From: Archangiaceae bacterium
GTDB taxonomy: Bacteria > Myxococcota > Myxococcia > Myxococcales > Myxococcaceae
DNA length: 64,000 nt
Direction: 5' to 3'
Assembly: GCA_016714225.1 (NCBI GenBank)
Contig: JADJNS010000014.1
Span: forward strand, 248,001 to 312,000
The notes under the pieces are model-generated. The model had not been told where the DNA came from and ran no database searches. It saw only the letters and a list, made by a program, of their open reading frames with translations. Position numbers and translations under genes: made by a program. Every line of letters begins with the position of its first letter. Position 1 is the stretch's first letter. Shown here in pieces: positions 17,379 through 25,938 of the stretch.

Positions 17379-19247
17379 GTGCGCGACGTCGACCACTTCC
17401 AGAAGCTCGAGGCCCTGCTGCAGCTCGAGCGGCAAGAAGAGCGCGAGCGCTTCGCCCTCGACCGGCGCGAGCTGCCCTTGAGCGAGCTCGCCGCCCGCGG
17501 CCGGGTGCTGCTCGACGTCGAGGCGAAGGAGTTCAACACCGGCCTGGGCGGCCGCACCCTGGTGACCTTCGAGCTGGGCCACGGCGCGCGGCTGCCGCTG
17601 CGGCTGTCTCCGGGTGAGCTCGTGGCGGTCAGCCCGCGCAAGGCCGAGGTCGAAGCGCCGCCCACCGGAGTCGTCTCGCGCTCGACCGGGCGCAGCGTGC
17701 AGGTGGCGTTCGAGCGCCCGCCGCCCGAGTTCGTCTCCGAGGGGAGGCTGCGCCTCGACGTGCTCGCCAACGACGCCACCTTCGAGCGCGCGCGGCACGC
17801 GCTCACCGCCATCGCGGCGATGGACAAGGGCGTGGCGCGCCGGCGCCGCGAGGTGCTGCTGGGCAACGAGCCGCCGTTCTTCGAGCGGGTAGAGCCGTTC
17901 GAGAGCTCGCGCCCGCTCAACCCCGAGCAGACCGAGGCGGTGGGCAAGGCCTCGAGCGCGCGCGACTTCTTTTTGGTGCACGGGCCTCCGGGCACCGGCA
18001 AGAGCCACGTGCTGGCCGAGGTGGCGGTGCAGTGCGTGCGCCAGGGGCAGCGGGTGCTGGCCACCGCCGCCAGCAACGCGGCGGTCGACCACCTGCTCGA
18101 GCTGTGCCTCGAGTCGGGGCTCGAGGCGGTGCGGGTCGGCCACCCGGCGCGGGTGTTGCCGCACCTGCAGGCGCACACCCTCGACCTGCTGGTGGAAGAG
18201 AACGACCACCGCAAGACCTCGCGGGCGCTGTTCGACGAGGCGTACGAGCTGCTCGGCTATGCGCGCAAGCAGCGCGGCCAGGGCCGCAGCCGCGCGCGCT
18301 TCGCCAACGCCCGCGAGGCGCAAGCCGAGGCGCGCAAGATGATCGACGAAGCGCGGGTGCTCGAGCGGCGCGCGGTGGCCGCAGTGCTCGAGCGCGCGCA
18401 GGTGGTGTGCTCGACGCTCGCCTCGCTCGAGGGCCACGTGCTGTCGCTCTCGCACTTCGACACCGCGCTGCTCGACGAGGCGACCCAGGCCACCGAGCCC
18501 CTGTCGCTGATGGCGTTCGTGAAGGCCGACCGGGTGATTCTGGCCGGCGACCCGCAGCAGCTGGCGCCGACGGTGCTCAGCGCGAAGGCCAAAGCGCTCG
18601 AGGTGAGCCTGTTCGAGCGGCTGCTGGCCGACCACGGCGAGGGCGTGAAGCAGCTGCTCAAAGAGCAGCACCGCTTCCCCACCGCGCTGATGGAGTTTCC
18701 CTCGCGCGAGATGTACGGAGGCGCGCTGCGCGCCCACCCGTCGGTGGCCGACGCGCGGCTGGGTGACGAGCCGCCGTTTCTCTTCATCGACACCGCGGGC
18801 AAGGGCTTCGACGAGCAGGTGGGCGAGGGCACCGCGAGCCTGCGCAACGAGGGTGAGGGCGAGCTGATTGCGCTGCGCTTGAAGATGCTCGGCCTGCCTC
18901 CGCAAGAGGTGGGGGTCATCACTCCGTACCGCGCGCAGGCAGAAGGGCTGCGCGAGCGGCTGGGCATCGACGAGCTCGAGGTCGACACCGTCGACGCGTT
19001 TCAGGGGCGCGAGAAGACCGCGATTCTGGTCTCGCTGGTGCGCAGCAACAACGAAGGCACCCTGGGCTTTCTGGAAGACCTGCGGCGCATCAACGTGGCC
19101 ATCACCCGGGCGAAGCGGCACCTGTTCGTGGTGGGAGACTCGGCCACGCTGGGGCGGCACCCCTTCTACGCGCGGCTCATCGAGCACGCCCAGAACACAG
19201 GCGCCTACCGTTCGGCATGGGAGTGGCCTGAAAACTCTTCACCCTAA
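17379..19247 (+). CDS. SF1 DNA/RNA helicase, UPF1/SMUBP2 (IGHMBP2)-like
   Basis: 622 residues. After a ~190-residue N-terminal beta-rich part (LELGHGARLPLRLSPGELVAV-like) come the helicase motifs: Q-motif LNPEQTEAV, Walker A GPPGTGKSHV, DEAT box LLDEATQAT, motif III AGDPQQLAPT, and the C-terminal VDAFQGREK and INVAITRAKRHLFVVGD. This order and the DEAT(Q) box are those of UPF1/IGHMBP2-type SF1B helicases. It unwinds nucleic acid 5'-3' with ATP; a role in repair or RNA turnover is inferred from family. The GTG at 17379 is the first start after the divergent intergenic region. Confidence 0.92.
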   Translation: MRDVDHFQKLEALLQLERQEERERFALDRRELPLSELAARGRVLLDVEAKEFNTGLGGRTLVTFELGHGARLPLRLSPGELVAVSPRKAEVEAPPTGVVSRSTGRSVQVAFERPPPEFVSEGRLRLDVLANDATFERARHALTAIAAMDKGVARRRREVLLGNEPPFFERVEPFESSRPLNPEQTEAVGKASSARDFFLVHGPPGTGKSHVLAEVAVQCVRQGQRVLATAASNAAVDHLLELCLESGLEAVRVGHPARVLPHLQAHTLDLLVEENDHRKTSRALFDEAYELLGYARKQRGQGRSRARFANAREAQAEARKMIDEARVLERRAVAAVLERAQVVCSTLASLEGHVLSLSHFDTALLDEATQATEPLSLMAFVKADRVILAGDPQQLAPTVLSAKAKALEVSLFERLLADHGEGVKQLLKEQHRFPTALMEFPSREMYGGALRAHPSVADARLGDEPPFLFIDTAGKGFDEQVGEGTASLRNEGEGELIALRLKMLGLPPQEVGVITPYRAQAEGLRERLGIDELEVDTVDAFQGREKTAILVSLVRSNNEGTLGFLEDLRRINVAITRAKRHLFVVGDSATLGRHPFYARLIEHAQNTGAYRSAWEWPENSSP

Positions 19248-19335
19248 TCGTTGCGCCGTGCACGGCGCGCCGGGGTGAAGGGCACGAATTCGCTGCCCTC
19301 GGTGATGGGCATGCGGGGTGCTTTCGACCCCGCTC

Positions 19336-19500
19336 ATGTCCGACGCGAGCACCAAGCCGACCGTGAGCCAGGAGAACGATGTGTGGGTCATTCGCCTGGA
19401 GAAGGAGAGCGGCAAGGTGCAGGAGTACCGCTGCGCGACCGAGTCTCAGGCCCGCCAGCTGGCCCTGGTGCTGATGCCGAAGGACAAGCGGGCGCCGTGA
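19336..19500 (+). CDS. Small hypothetical protein (54 aa)
   Basis: 54 residues from ATG 19336 (six more codons are open upstream from 19318). It is charged and soluble, with a central VWVIRLEKESGKVQEYRC and a helix-like ATESQARQLALVLM. No domain recognised. Codon use looks like that of neighbouring genes, which argues for a real gene, but the short length keeps confidence moderate. A dispersed repeat starts 13 bases after its stop. Confidence 0.5.
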   Translation: MSDASTKPTVSQENDVWVIRLEKESGKVQEYRCATESQARQLALVLMPKDKRAP

Positions 19501-19513
19501 GGCTCGTCAGCAT

Positions 19514-19706
19514 TCGAGACCGGTCAGGGTAGTGGTGAGCCTGCCGAACCATCGAACCCTGCCGTCGCGCGCCGAAGGCTGAGCAGCACATACTCCATCG
19601 TAGAGGGGCGCGCGCCTTGCTGCTTGGAGCATGGAGTATGCGGCGCCTCGCGTTCCAGCTGGACGGCACCCATTCGACTCCGCGCTGCGCGCTCCGCTCA
19701 GGGTGA
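19514..19706 (+). repeat. Dispersed ~200-bp intergenic repeat, copy 2
   Basis: Best preserved copy of the repeat at 7551 and 61396. It carries a perfect 10-bp inverted repeat, CATACTCCAT (19589-19598) and ATGGAGTATG (19631-19640), enclosing a 32-base loop, and starts and ends with related TCAGGGT sequences. It lies between the small hypothetical gene and the convergent GtrA gene. Confidence 0.85.
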
Positions 19707-19713
19707 GCGCTGC

Positions 19714-20169
19714 TCAGCCGATGCGGGCGGCGGCGGCTTCTTCTTCGGGCGTCTTGGGGAACACCAGGTAGCGCAGCATCACCAGCTGCAGCACGCCGAA
19801 GACGATGACGTCGCCGCCCATCTTGGCGAAGGTGAAGGGCACGCCCCACCAGTCGCGAAAGACGTGCACCAGCTGCCCGTGCACCGGAATCTGCAGGGCG
19901 GTCATCAGCACCCAGCGCATCACCGGAGTGGCCATCTTGCGCTCGTTGAAGGCGAAGCGGCGCTGGCCGAGAAAGTTGAGGGTGCTGCCGACGGCGAGCG
20001 CAATCATCGCGGCGACCGCAGTCGAGAGGTGAAGGCCGAACACCAGCAGGTTGCCGATGACCACGTCGACGGCGGTTGCCACCGCGCCCACGGCGAGGCT
20101 GCGCGTCGCCCACGAGGTCGCGATGCGGTGCAGCAGCTGCTTCAGCTTCGACATCGGCGACGGCCCCAT
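19714..20169 (-). CDS. GtrA-family membrane protein
   Basis: 151 residues with four hydrophobic segments (about 25-45, 50-67, 85-105 and 120-138), the GtrA/DPMS fold. The conserved GSTLNFLGQRRFAF motif is present. GtrA proteins act in transfer of lipid-linked sugars across or within the inner membrane, for example O-antigen or wall glucosylation. ATG 20169 has an AGGGGT 11 bases upstream; ATG 20154 (MSKLKQLL) is an alternative. No glycosyltransferase gene is adjacent, so the partner must be elsewhere. Confidence 0.88.
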   Translation of the reverse strand: MGPSPMSKLKQLLHRIATSWATRSLAVGAVATAVDVVIGNLLVFGLHLSTAVAAMIALAVGSTLNFLGQRRFAFNERKMATPVMRWVLMTALQIPVHGQLVHVFRDWWGVPFTFAKMGGDVIVFGVLQLVMLRYLVFPKTPEEEAAAARIG

Positions 20170-20288
20170 ATCAGCAAGACACCCCTGACGGCGAAACCGC
20201 GCAGGCGATCAGGGTTATTCCGCTCTCGAGGCACGTGCGCACGCCTTCGCGCAGCGGCGCTTTGGCAGCTCTTCAGGTCTGCGGGGTT

Positions 20289-21995
20289 TCAGCGCGCGCG
20301 GTTTCGCCGCAGTCGGGTCGTGAGCAGCAAGAGCGCCAGCAATTCCGCCCCACCGGCGGCAGCGCAGCCACAAGCGCCGGTGAGCGGTGGGCCATTGTTG
20401 CCGCCCGAGCTGCCGCCCGAGCTGCCGCCCGAGCCACCCGAGCCACCCACCCGAGCCGCCGCCGGTGCCGCCGAAGCGAACGGGAATGTGCTTGTCGACC
20501 CGCGCCATCTCGAACGGGGCGCCCTCGCCGGTCTGTTGCCAGATGTCACGCAGGTTCTGGCCGCGGTCGGTGGTGGTGTTCTCGGCGTGGAGGAAGCCGA
20601 CGTACTCGGGGGTGGTGGCCTGGTAGAGCAGGCGCACGGTGATGTCGAAGGTCGAGCCGTTCGGCAGGTCGAGCGGCACGTCGACGTCCCAGTAGACCTC
20701 GTCGGTGTCCGAGTAGCCGCCGTCGACCTGCAGGTAGCGGGTGGCGGGCACCGGCAGGGTCGCGGCGCCGCGCGGAGGGCTGAAGCCCGAGGGCGGTATG
20801 CGCGAGTCGCTGACGATGAGGTCGTGCTGCACGAGGTGGTCTTCGGCCCCCACGCCATAGCGGCCGTGCTTCACCTCGTAGACGCGCAGCCACGGGTCGT
20901 CGAGCAGCGCTCCGCCGTCGAAGCCACCCGAGTGCAGCGAGCCGTTGAGCAACAGCTGCACCACGATGCGGCGGCCGTCGGCGTAGCCGGTGGGCAGCTT
21001 GTGCCCGGTCTTGTTCTTCACCTTCACGTTGACCACGAGCACGCCACCGGGCCGGGTGGTCTCGGGCACGGTGACGCTCACCTCGGCGGCGTGGCGCAGC
21101 GCCTCTTCGGTGAGGCGGGTGGTCTCGGCGAACTGGTCGGCGTACGCCGCGGCGACGGCGGGGTCGTTCTTCTGCACCGCGGCCAGCCCCCACAGGTTGC
21201 CGCCCACCAGCGCGTGGCGCCGCGGCGACTCGCGCGGCCCCTCGGCGAACTTCGCCACCGGCCACATCGTGCCGCCGTCGGCGCCGAGGGTGCGCGGCAT
21301 GTGACAGTCCTGGCAGGTCTGCAGCGTGCCGGGTCGGGCGTACTGCGACTGCTTCCACTCGTCGTAGGTGGTGTCGAGGGGAACTGGTCGCCGAGCACTC
21401 CGCCGTCTTCGGGGTTGCGCCACGCCACCAGCGGGTTCGACACCTGGTGGCACTGGCCGCAGAGCTCGCTGCTGCCGGTGATGCCCGCGTCGCTCCCCGA
21501 ATGCTCGGGGCTCGACACGCCGGGGTACGGGCCGTACTTCACGTTCGAGGTGTCGAAGTAGATTTGCGCGTTGCCGATCAACGGCGAGCCGGAGTCGGGA
21601 GCGGCCACCGCGCGATGGCAGACGTCGCAGGTCACCCCTTCGGTGTCGAGCGCGTCGAAGGCTCCGCCGTCGGGGGGCAGGTTGTGCCCGCGAATGAACG
21701 ACTGGGGGGCATGACAACGCAGGCACCACGAGCCGACGCCCGGCGTGTCTTGGTTGGCGACCGAGAGGGCCGCTTGAAACAGCGGGTCGCGCACCGAGTT
21801 CGCCATCATGGTCGAGACCCAACCGTCGTACGGCAGGTAGAGGGGGTCGCCCTCTGCCGAGATGAAGCGGTCGTGACAGTTGCGGCAGCGACCGTTGGCC
21901 GAGACGAACGGCTCTCCACCGTCGAGCGCGCCGGGCGGCGAGCCCAGGCCCGGCACGTCTTGGGTGAGGAGCAGCGCGACGATGGCGTGAATCAC
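20289..21995 (-). pseudogene. Pentaheme c-type cytochrome with MYXO-CTERM-like tail, two apparent frameshifts
   Basis: Three minus-strand frames assemble into one ~560-residue exported cytochrome. The N-terminal frame (ATG 21995) has a short signal-like start and CxxCH motifs RCRNCH, WCLRCH, TCDVCH and LCGQCH. Near 21378-21381 a run of G (C on the coding strand) is one base short; homology continues in the next frame with TCQDCH, TGHKLPTGYADGR and a beta-rich region. Near 20445-20452, in a Gly/Ser repeat, a four-base ACCC duplication or one-base insertion moves the frame again into a GGSGGSGG linker. The tail has Cys-x-Cys, a hydrophobic stretch and RLRRNRAR, a MYXO-CTERM-like surface-sorting signal. 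The ATG overlaps the stop of the sugar dehydrogenase gene by 4 bases. Both shifts are in repeats, so sequencing or slippage errors are likely and the gene may be intact. Confidence 0.75.
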
Positions 21996-23638
21996 CGGCG
22001 CATCATGCGTCGCCGGCGCAGCACAGTCACCCCCACGGCCACCGCCGCGACCAGGCTGGCGAGGTCACCGGTCGAGCTGCAGTGGCAACCGCCTGCTTCG
22101 ACGTCGCCGCCACCGGTGCCGCCGCTGCCTCCGGCGGTGCCGCTGCCACCGGCGTTCGCACTGCCGCCGGCGGTGCCGGTGCCTCCGGCGGTGCCGGTGC
22201 CTCCGGCGGTGCCTGCGCCGCCCGCGGCGCCCCCGCCGCTGCCTCCCGAGCCTCCGCCGGTGCCGGTGCCGCCGCCGGTGCCCGAGCCACCTGCGTTGGC
22301 GGCGACCGCGAAGCCACCGTCGAAGCCGGTGGGTACGATGCGGGTGATGCGGCCATTGCCGCCGTTGGTGTTACCGACGTTGATGCGCACGTAATAGGGC
22401 ACGCCGTCGTTGCCGAGGCGAATCGAGGCGGGCAGCTGCGCCGAGGTGAACACGCCGATCTTCTCGATCGCGTTGCCGCCGTCGCGGGTGCCATCGCGCG
22501 TGGCGTTGAGGTGCAGCACCGAGAGGTCTCCGGTGGCGTTGTCACCGAAGAAGAACTGGCCCCGGTACTGCGCGGGAAAGCCGGGGTGATCGACGATGAC
22601 CCCCGAGGTGATGCTGTTGTCCACGCTGCCGACATGCGGGTACTCGGCGATCGGCGGAACGCAGTTGCCGGTGCCCGGCACGATGGTCTCGCACTGGTTG
22701 GCGTTGCCGCCGTGGGCGCCCTCGAACCAGGGGTAGCCGTAGTGCTTGCCCTTCTGGATGATGTCGATTTCTTCGTAGCCGGTCTCGCCGACGTCGCCGA
22801 GCCACAGCTTGCCGGTGCCGACGCCCGGCGCGGTGTCGAACCAGAAGCGCCACGGGTTGCGCAGACCGAGCGCCCAGATTTCGGTGCGCGGAGGCGCCTT
22901 GTTGCTCGCCGAGACGGCGGCGAACTGGGCGGTGCACGCCGAGTCGACCACCGCGCCGGTGCCGCAGGCGGTCTGCATGCCGACTCCGAACCAGGGGTTG
23001 TCGTTGGGAATCGTGCCGTCGAGGTTGATGCGCAGCAGCTTGCCGTTGGCGTTGCTGAGGCACGTGGTGAAGTGGTTCAGCGCCGGGCAGCAGGGGCGGT
23101 TGCAGCCGGTGTCGCCGACCCCCACGTAGAGCTTGCGGTCAGGGCCGATGGCCAGACCGCCGCCGTCGTGGTTCTGGGGGCCGATCAGGTTCTGCAGCAG
23201 CACCTTCTCGGTGCTCGGGTCGAGCAGCCCGTTGGCGCCGAGGTCGATGGAGACCACCCGGTGGCGGTTGAGGTCCGAACCGCCGTCGCCGGCGCAGTTC
23301 GAGTAGTAGAAGAAGAGCCGCTTCACGGTGATGCCGTCGAAGTCGGGGTCGACCTCGACGCCGAGCAGGCCCTGCTCGCTGCTGGTGCTGACGCAGAAGC
23401 GATAGGCGGTGGTGACGGTGCCGTCTCGGGCGCGGAGCTTCACCGCGCCGGCCTTCTCGACAATCACCATGCGACCGTCAGGCAGGTAGCGCAGGTCGGT
23501 GGGCCCGATGAGGTTGTGGGCGCCACCGCCGGGGTTCAGCATCGGTACGTCCTGAAGGGCGAGGCCGGTGGCGGTGAGCGAATCGGCGAACGCGTGACCG
23601 GCTGCGAGCACCACGACCGCGAGAACAAGTGTGCGCAT
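21992..23638 (-). CDS. PQQ-dependent sugar dehydrogenase (GSDH family) with MYXO-CTERM-like tail
   Basis: 548 residues with signal peptide MRTLVLAVVVLAAGHAFA. Residues ~30-440 form a six-bladed beta-propeller of the glucose/sorbosone dehydrogenase family: NLIGPTDLRYLPDGRM, EQGLLGVEVDPDF, NHDGGGLAIGPD, LRNPWRFWFD and GDVGETGYEEI are family motifs. A ~60-residue Gly/Ala/Thr linker built of AGGTGT-like repeats (about 22110-22300) follows, then CHCSS, a hydrophobic helix and RRRRMMRR, a MYXO-CTERM-like sorting tail. It should oxidise sugars or aldoses outside the cell with PQQ. ATG 23638 fits the signal peptide; the longer frame from 23719 does not. Coupled by a 4-base overlap to the downstream pentaheme cytochrome, a plausible electron acceptor. 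Confidence 0.87.
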   Translation of the reverse strand: MRTLVLAVVVLAAGHAFADSLTATGLALQDVPMLNPGGGAHNLIGPTDLRYLPDGRMVIVEKAGAVKLRARDGTVTTAYRFCVSTSSEQGLLGVEVDPDFDGITVKRLFFYYSNCAGDGGSDLNRHRVVSIDLGANGLLDPSTEKVLLQNLIGPQNHDGGGLAIGPDRKLYVGVGDTGCNRPCCPALNHFTTCLSNANGKLLRINLDGTIPNDNPWFGVGMQTACGTGAVVDSACTAQFAAVSASNKAPPRTEIWALGLRNPWRFWFDTAPGVGTGKLWLGDVGETGYEEIDIIQKGKHYGYPWFEGAHGGNANQCETIVPGTGNCVPPIAEYPHVGSVDNSITSGVIVDHPGFPAQYRGQFFFGDNATGDLSVLHLNATRDGTRDGGNAIEKIGVFTSAQLPASIRLGNDGVPYYVRINVGNTNGGNGRITRIVPTGFDGGFAVAANAGGSGTGGGTGTGGGSGGSGGGAAGGAGTAGGTGTAGGTGTAGGSANAGGSGTAGGSGGTGGGDVEAGGCHCSSTGDLASLVAAVAVGVTVLRRRRMMRR

Positions 23639-23759
23639 GGGCGCGAACGTTGCGCGCAAGAGCCTCGAAAAGTCGAGCCGGTGAACGCGGAAATTTCTGG
23701 CCCGCCCAGAAACGGCCACCCCCGCAAACCCGTGCTATCCATTCGGGGGCCCCCCCTCG

Positions 23760-25487
23760 ATGGAAACGCAGAACTTCGGCCGGTACCAGCTCATCAAGAA
23801 GATCGCCACGGGCGGTATGGGCGAGGTCTTTCTCGCGCGGCAGAAGGGCCCGGTGGGGGGCTTTCAGAAGCTGGTGGTGGTGAAGCGGCTGCTCCCGCAC
23901 CTGTCCGAGGAGCAGGAGTTCATCAACATGTTCTTCGACGAGGCGCGCATCGCGGCGCTCCTCAACCACCCCAACATCGCGCAGATCTACGACCTGGGCG
24001 AAGCCGAGGGCGGCTACTACATCGCGATGGAGTACGTGCACGGCGAGAACCTGCGGGTGGTCGCCGCCGAGGCGCACGAGCGCAAGGGCGGCATGCCGCT
24101 GGCGCTCAAGTGCCGGGTGCTGGCCGACGCCGCCGCCGCGCTCGACTTCGCGCACAAGGCCAAGAGCCCCAGCGGCCAGCCGCTCAACCTGATTCACCGC
24201 GACGTCAGCCCCCAGAACGTCATCGTCGGCTTCTCGGGCGGGGTGAAGCTGATCGACTTCGGGGTGGCCAAGGCGACCAACAAAATCACCCGCACCGCCA
24301 CCGGCATCATCAAGGGCAAGTACGCGTACATGAGCCCCGAGCAGGCGCGCGGCGAAGACCTCGACTCGCGCAGCGACATCTTCGGGCTGGGCATCGTGTT
24401 CTACGAGGTGCTCACCAACCAGCGCCTGTTCAAGCGCGAGAACGACACCGCCACGCTCAAGGCGGTGGTGGGCATCAAGATTCCCCCGCCCTCGCAGGTG
24501 GTGAAGGGCGTGCCCAAGGCCGTCGACGCCATCGTGATGAAGGCGCTCGAGCGCCACCGCGAAGACCGCTACCAGACGGGCTCGGAGATGCAGCTGGCGC
24601 TGGAAGAGTTTCTGGTGCGGCAGCGCCTGCCCGCGACGCCCGCGCACATCGCGGCGTTCATGACCGACCTCTTCCCCACCGAGTCGGCGCAAGAGGCGAT
24701 TCAAGAAGAGCCCACCTGGAGCCGCAGCGACTCGAACGCGCTGGGCGCAGCGGACGACAGCGGCAAGCGCCAGTCGGCCGAGATGCACCGCGCCGGCAAC
24801 GAGTCGGTCTCGAAGCAGTCGGCCGCCGCGGTGCCCACCGGCAAGCGCAAGGCGATGGCCGAGGCCGCGCTGCGGGCCACCGGCAAGCAGTGGGGCCCGG
24901 TGCTCGACAAGCAGGAGCTCGAGCTGCGCATCAGCGGCACGGCGCCGGCAGACACCATGCGCGGGCTGTTCTTCGCCGCGGTCGAGTCGGTGGTGCTGCG
25001 CACGGTCGGGCCGATGGGCGAGCCGGCGATGAAAGAGGCGCTCGAGAACCCCAAGCCCTGGGTCGACTCGCTCACCTACCCCACCGCCGAGTTCTTGCGG
25101 CTCTTGTGGCGCGCGGTCGAGCTGATCGCCCCGCACAGCGGCGGAGTGGAAGAGACCTTCACCGCGCTGGGGGTGTCGTGCATGCAGGCGCTGGTGCGGT
25201 CTCCGCTCGGCAAGCCGCTCGAGCAGCTCGCTCAGCAGCCCGGCGGCCCCGCCACCCTGGCCGCGCCGCTGATGGCGACGCTGCAGCCGATGATTGCGCC
25301 CGGCGAGCGCAAGGTGATCGGCAACTCGCCCACCTCGACCACCATCGTGTTCAAGGAAGAGGTGCTGCCGATTCAGTTCTACACCGGCATGCTGAGCGCG
25401 GCGTTCGAGAAGCTGCGCGGGGTGCGCATCGCCTGCAAGTTCGAGAAGACCGCCGCCTCGCGCATCGAGATGGTCGTCAGCTGGTGA
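23760..25487 (+). CDS. Ser/Thr protein kinase fused to a TIGR02265/DUF2378-type domain
   Basis: 575 residues. Kinase domain ~8-290: ATGGMGEVF Gly loop, VVVKRLLPHL (Lys), HRDVSPQNV catalytic loop, DFGVAK, and an activation segment with TRTATGIIKGKYAYMSPEQ. Residues ~300-380 are a polar linker. Residues ~385-575 resemble the myxobacterial TIGR02265 (DUF2378) domain: DTMRGLFFAAVESVV, PTAEFLRLLWRAVELI, ending in a beta-rich part. No transmembrane segment. All catalytic residues are intact. The function of the C-terminal domain is unknown; it may bind a ligand or partner. The stop overlaps the next gene's GTG. Its start is 121 bases from the divergent sugar dehydrogenase. Confidence 0.9.
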   Translation: METQNFGRYQLIKKIATGGMGEVFLARQKGPVGGFQKLVVVKRLLPHLSEEQEFINMFFDEARIAALLNHPNIAQIYDLGEAEGGYYIAMEYVHGENLRVVAAEAHERKGGMPLALKCRVLADAAAALDFAHKAKSPSGQPLNLIHRDVSPQNVIVGFSGGVKLIDFGVAKATNKITRTATGIIKGKYAYMSPEQARGEDLDSRSDIFGLGIVFYEVLTNQRLFKRENDTATLKAVVGIKIPPPSQVVKGVPKAVDAIVMKALERHREDRYQTGSEMQLALEEFLVRQRLPATPAHIAAFMTDLFPTESAQEAIQEEPTWSRSDSNALGAADDSGKRQSAEMHRAGNESVSKQSAAAVPTGKRKAMAEAALRATGKQWGPVLDKQELELRISGTAPADTMRGLFFAAVESVVLRTVGPMGEPAMKEALENPKPWVDSLTYPTAEFLRLLWRAVELIAPHSGGVEETFTALGVSCMQALVRSPLGKPLEQLAQQPGGPATLAAPLMATLQPMIAPGERKVIGNSPTSTTIVFKEEVLPIQFYTGMLSAAFEKLRGVRIACKFEKTAASRIEMVVSW

Positions 25488-25921
25488 GCGAGAAGAAAAA
25501 GTGGGTGCCGGTGGTGGTGGGGCTGGGGCTCGCGCTGGTGGGCGTGGGCGCCCTCGCGCTCGCCGGGCTCTGGTGGGTGAACGGCCAGCTCGGGGCGACG
25601 CCGGCCTGGCGCGAGGTCGCCGCCGCCCCGGCGCAGTTTCACGTGGTGACCGATGCGAAGAAGCTCTTCGTGCGCGAGAGCGGCTTTCAAGACCCCCACT
25701 ACGAGCTGCTGTTCGAGGTCACCGACGTGCAGCAGTTTCTCGACGACAACGCACTCTCGAAGTCGGACCCGGCGGGGCCGGCGGTGGGCGATGCGCCGGT
25801 GCAGGCGAGCCGAGCGAACCAGCTCGACGGCTTCGGCGACGAAGACCACCTGGTGCGCACCGGGCAGCTGTGGGACGTGGGCGGCAAGACCTGGGCGTAC
25901 CTGGTCGCGTTCGGCACGTGA
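25484..25921 (+). CDS. Membrane-anchored hypothetical protein
   Basis: 145 residues from GTG 25484, overlapping the kinase stop by 4 bases. One N-terminal transmembrane segment (~7-30, WVPVVVGLGLALVGVGALAL) after a short basic head, then a ~110-residue outer part containing FHVVTDAKKLFVRESGFQDP and WDVGGKTWAYLVAFGT. No domain recognised. Coupling to the kinase suggests it is a substrate, partner or envelope sensor for it. Its stop is 17 bases from the convergent PhnD-like gene. Confidence 0.72.
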   Translation: MSEKKKWVPVVVGLGLALVGVGALALAGLWWVNGQLGATPAWREVAAAPAQFHVVTDAKKLFVRESGFQDPHYELLFEVTDVQQFLDDNALSKSDPAGPAVGDAPVQASRANQLDGFGDEDHLVRTGQLWDVGGKTWAYLVAFGT

Positions 25922-25938
25922 GCCTTGGCCGACAGCCT

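Noticed and set aside
17331..19187. N-terminal extension of the DUF255 frame across the helicase gene
   Set aside because: The extra ~600 residues are antisense to clear helicase motifs; conserved DUF255 sequence starts at 17330.
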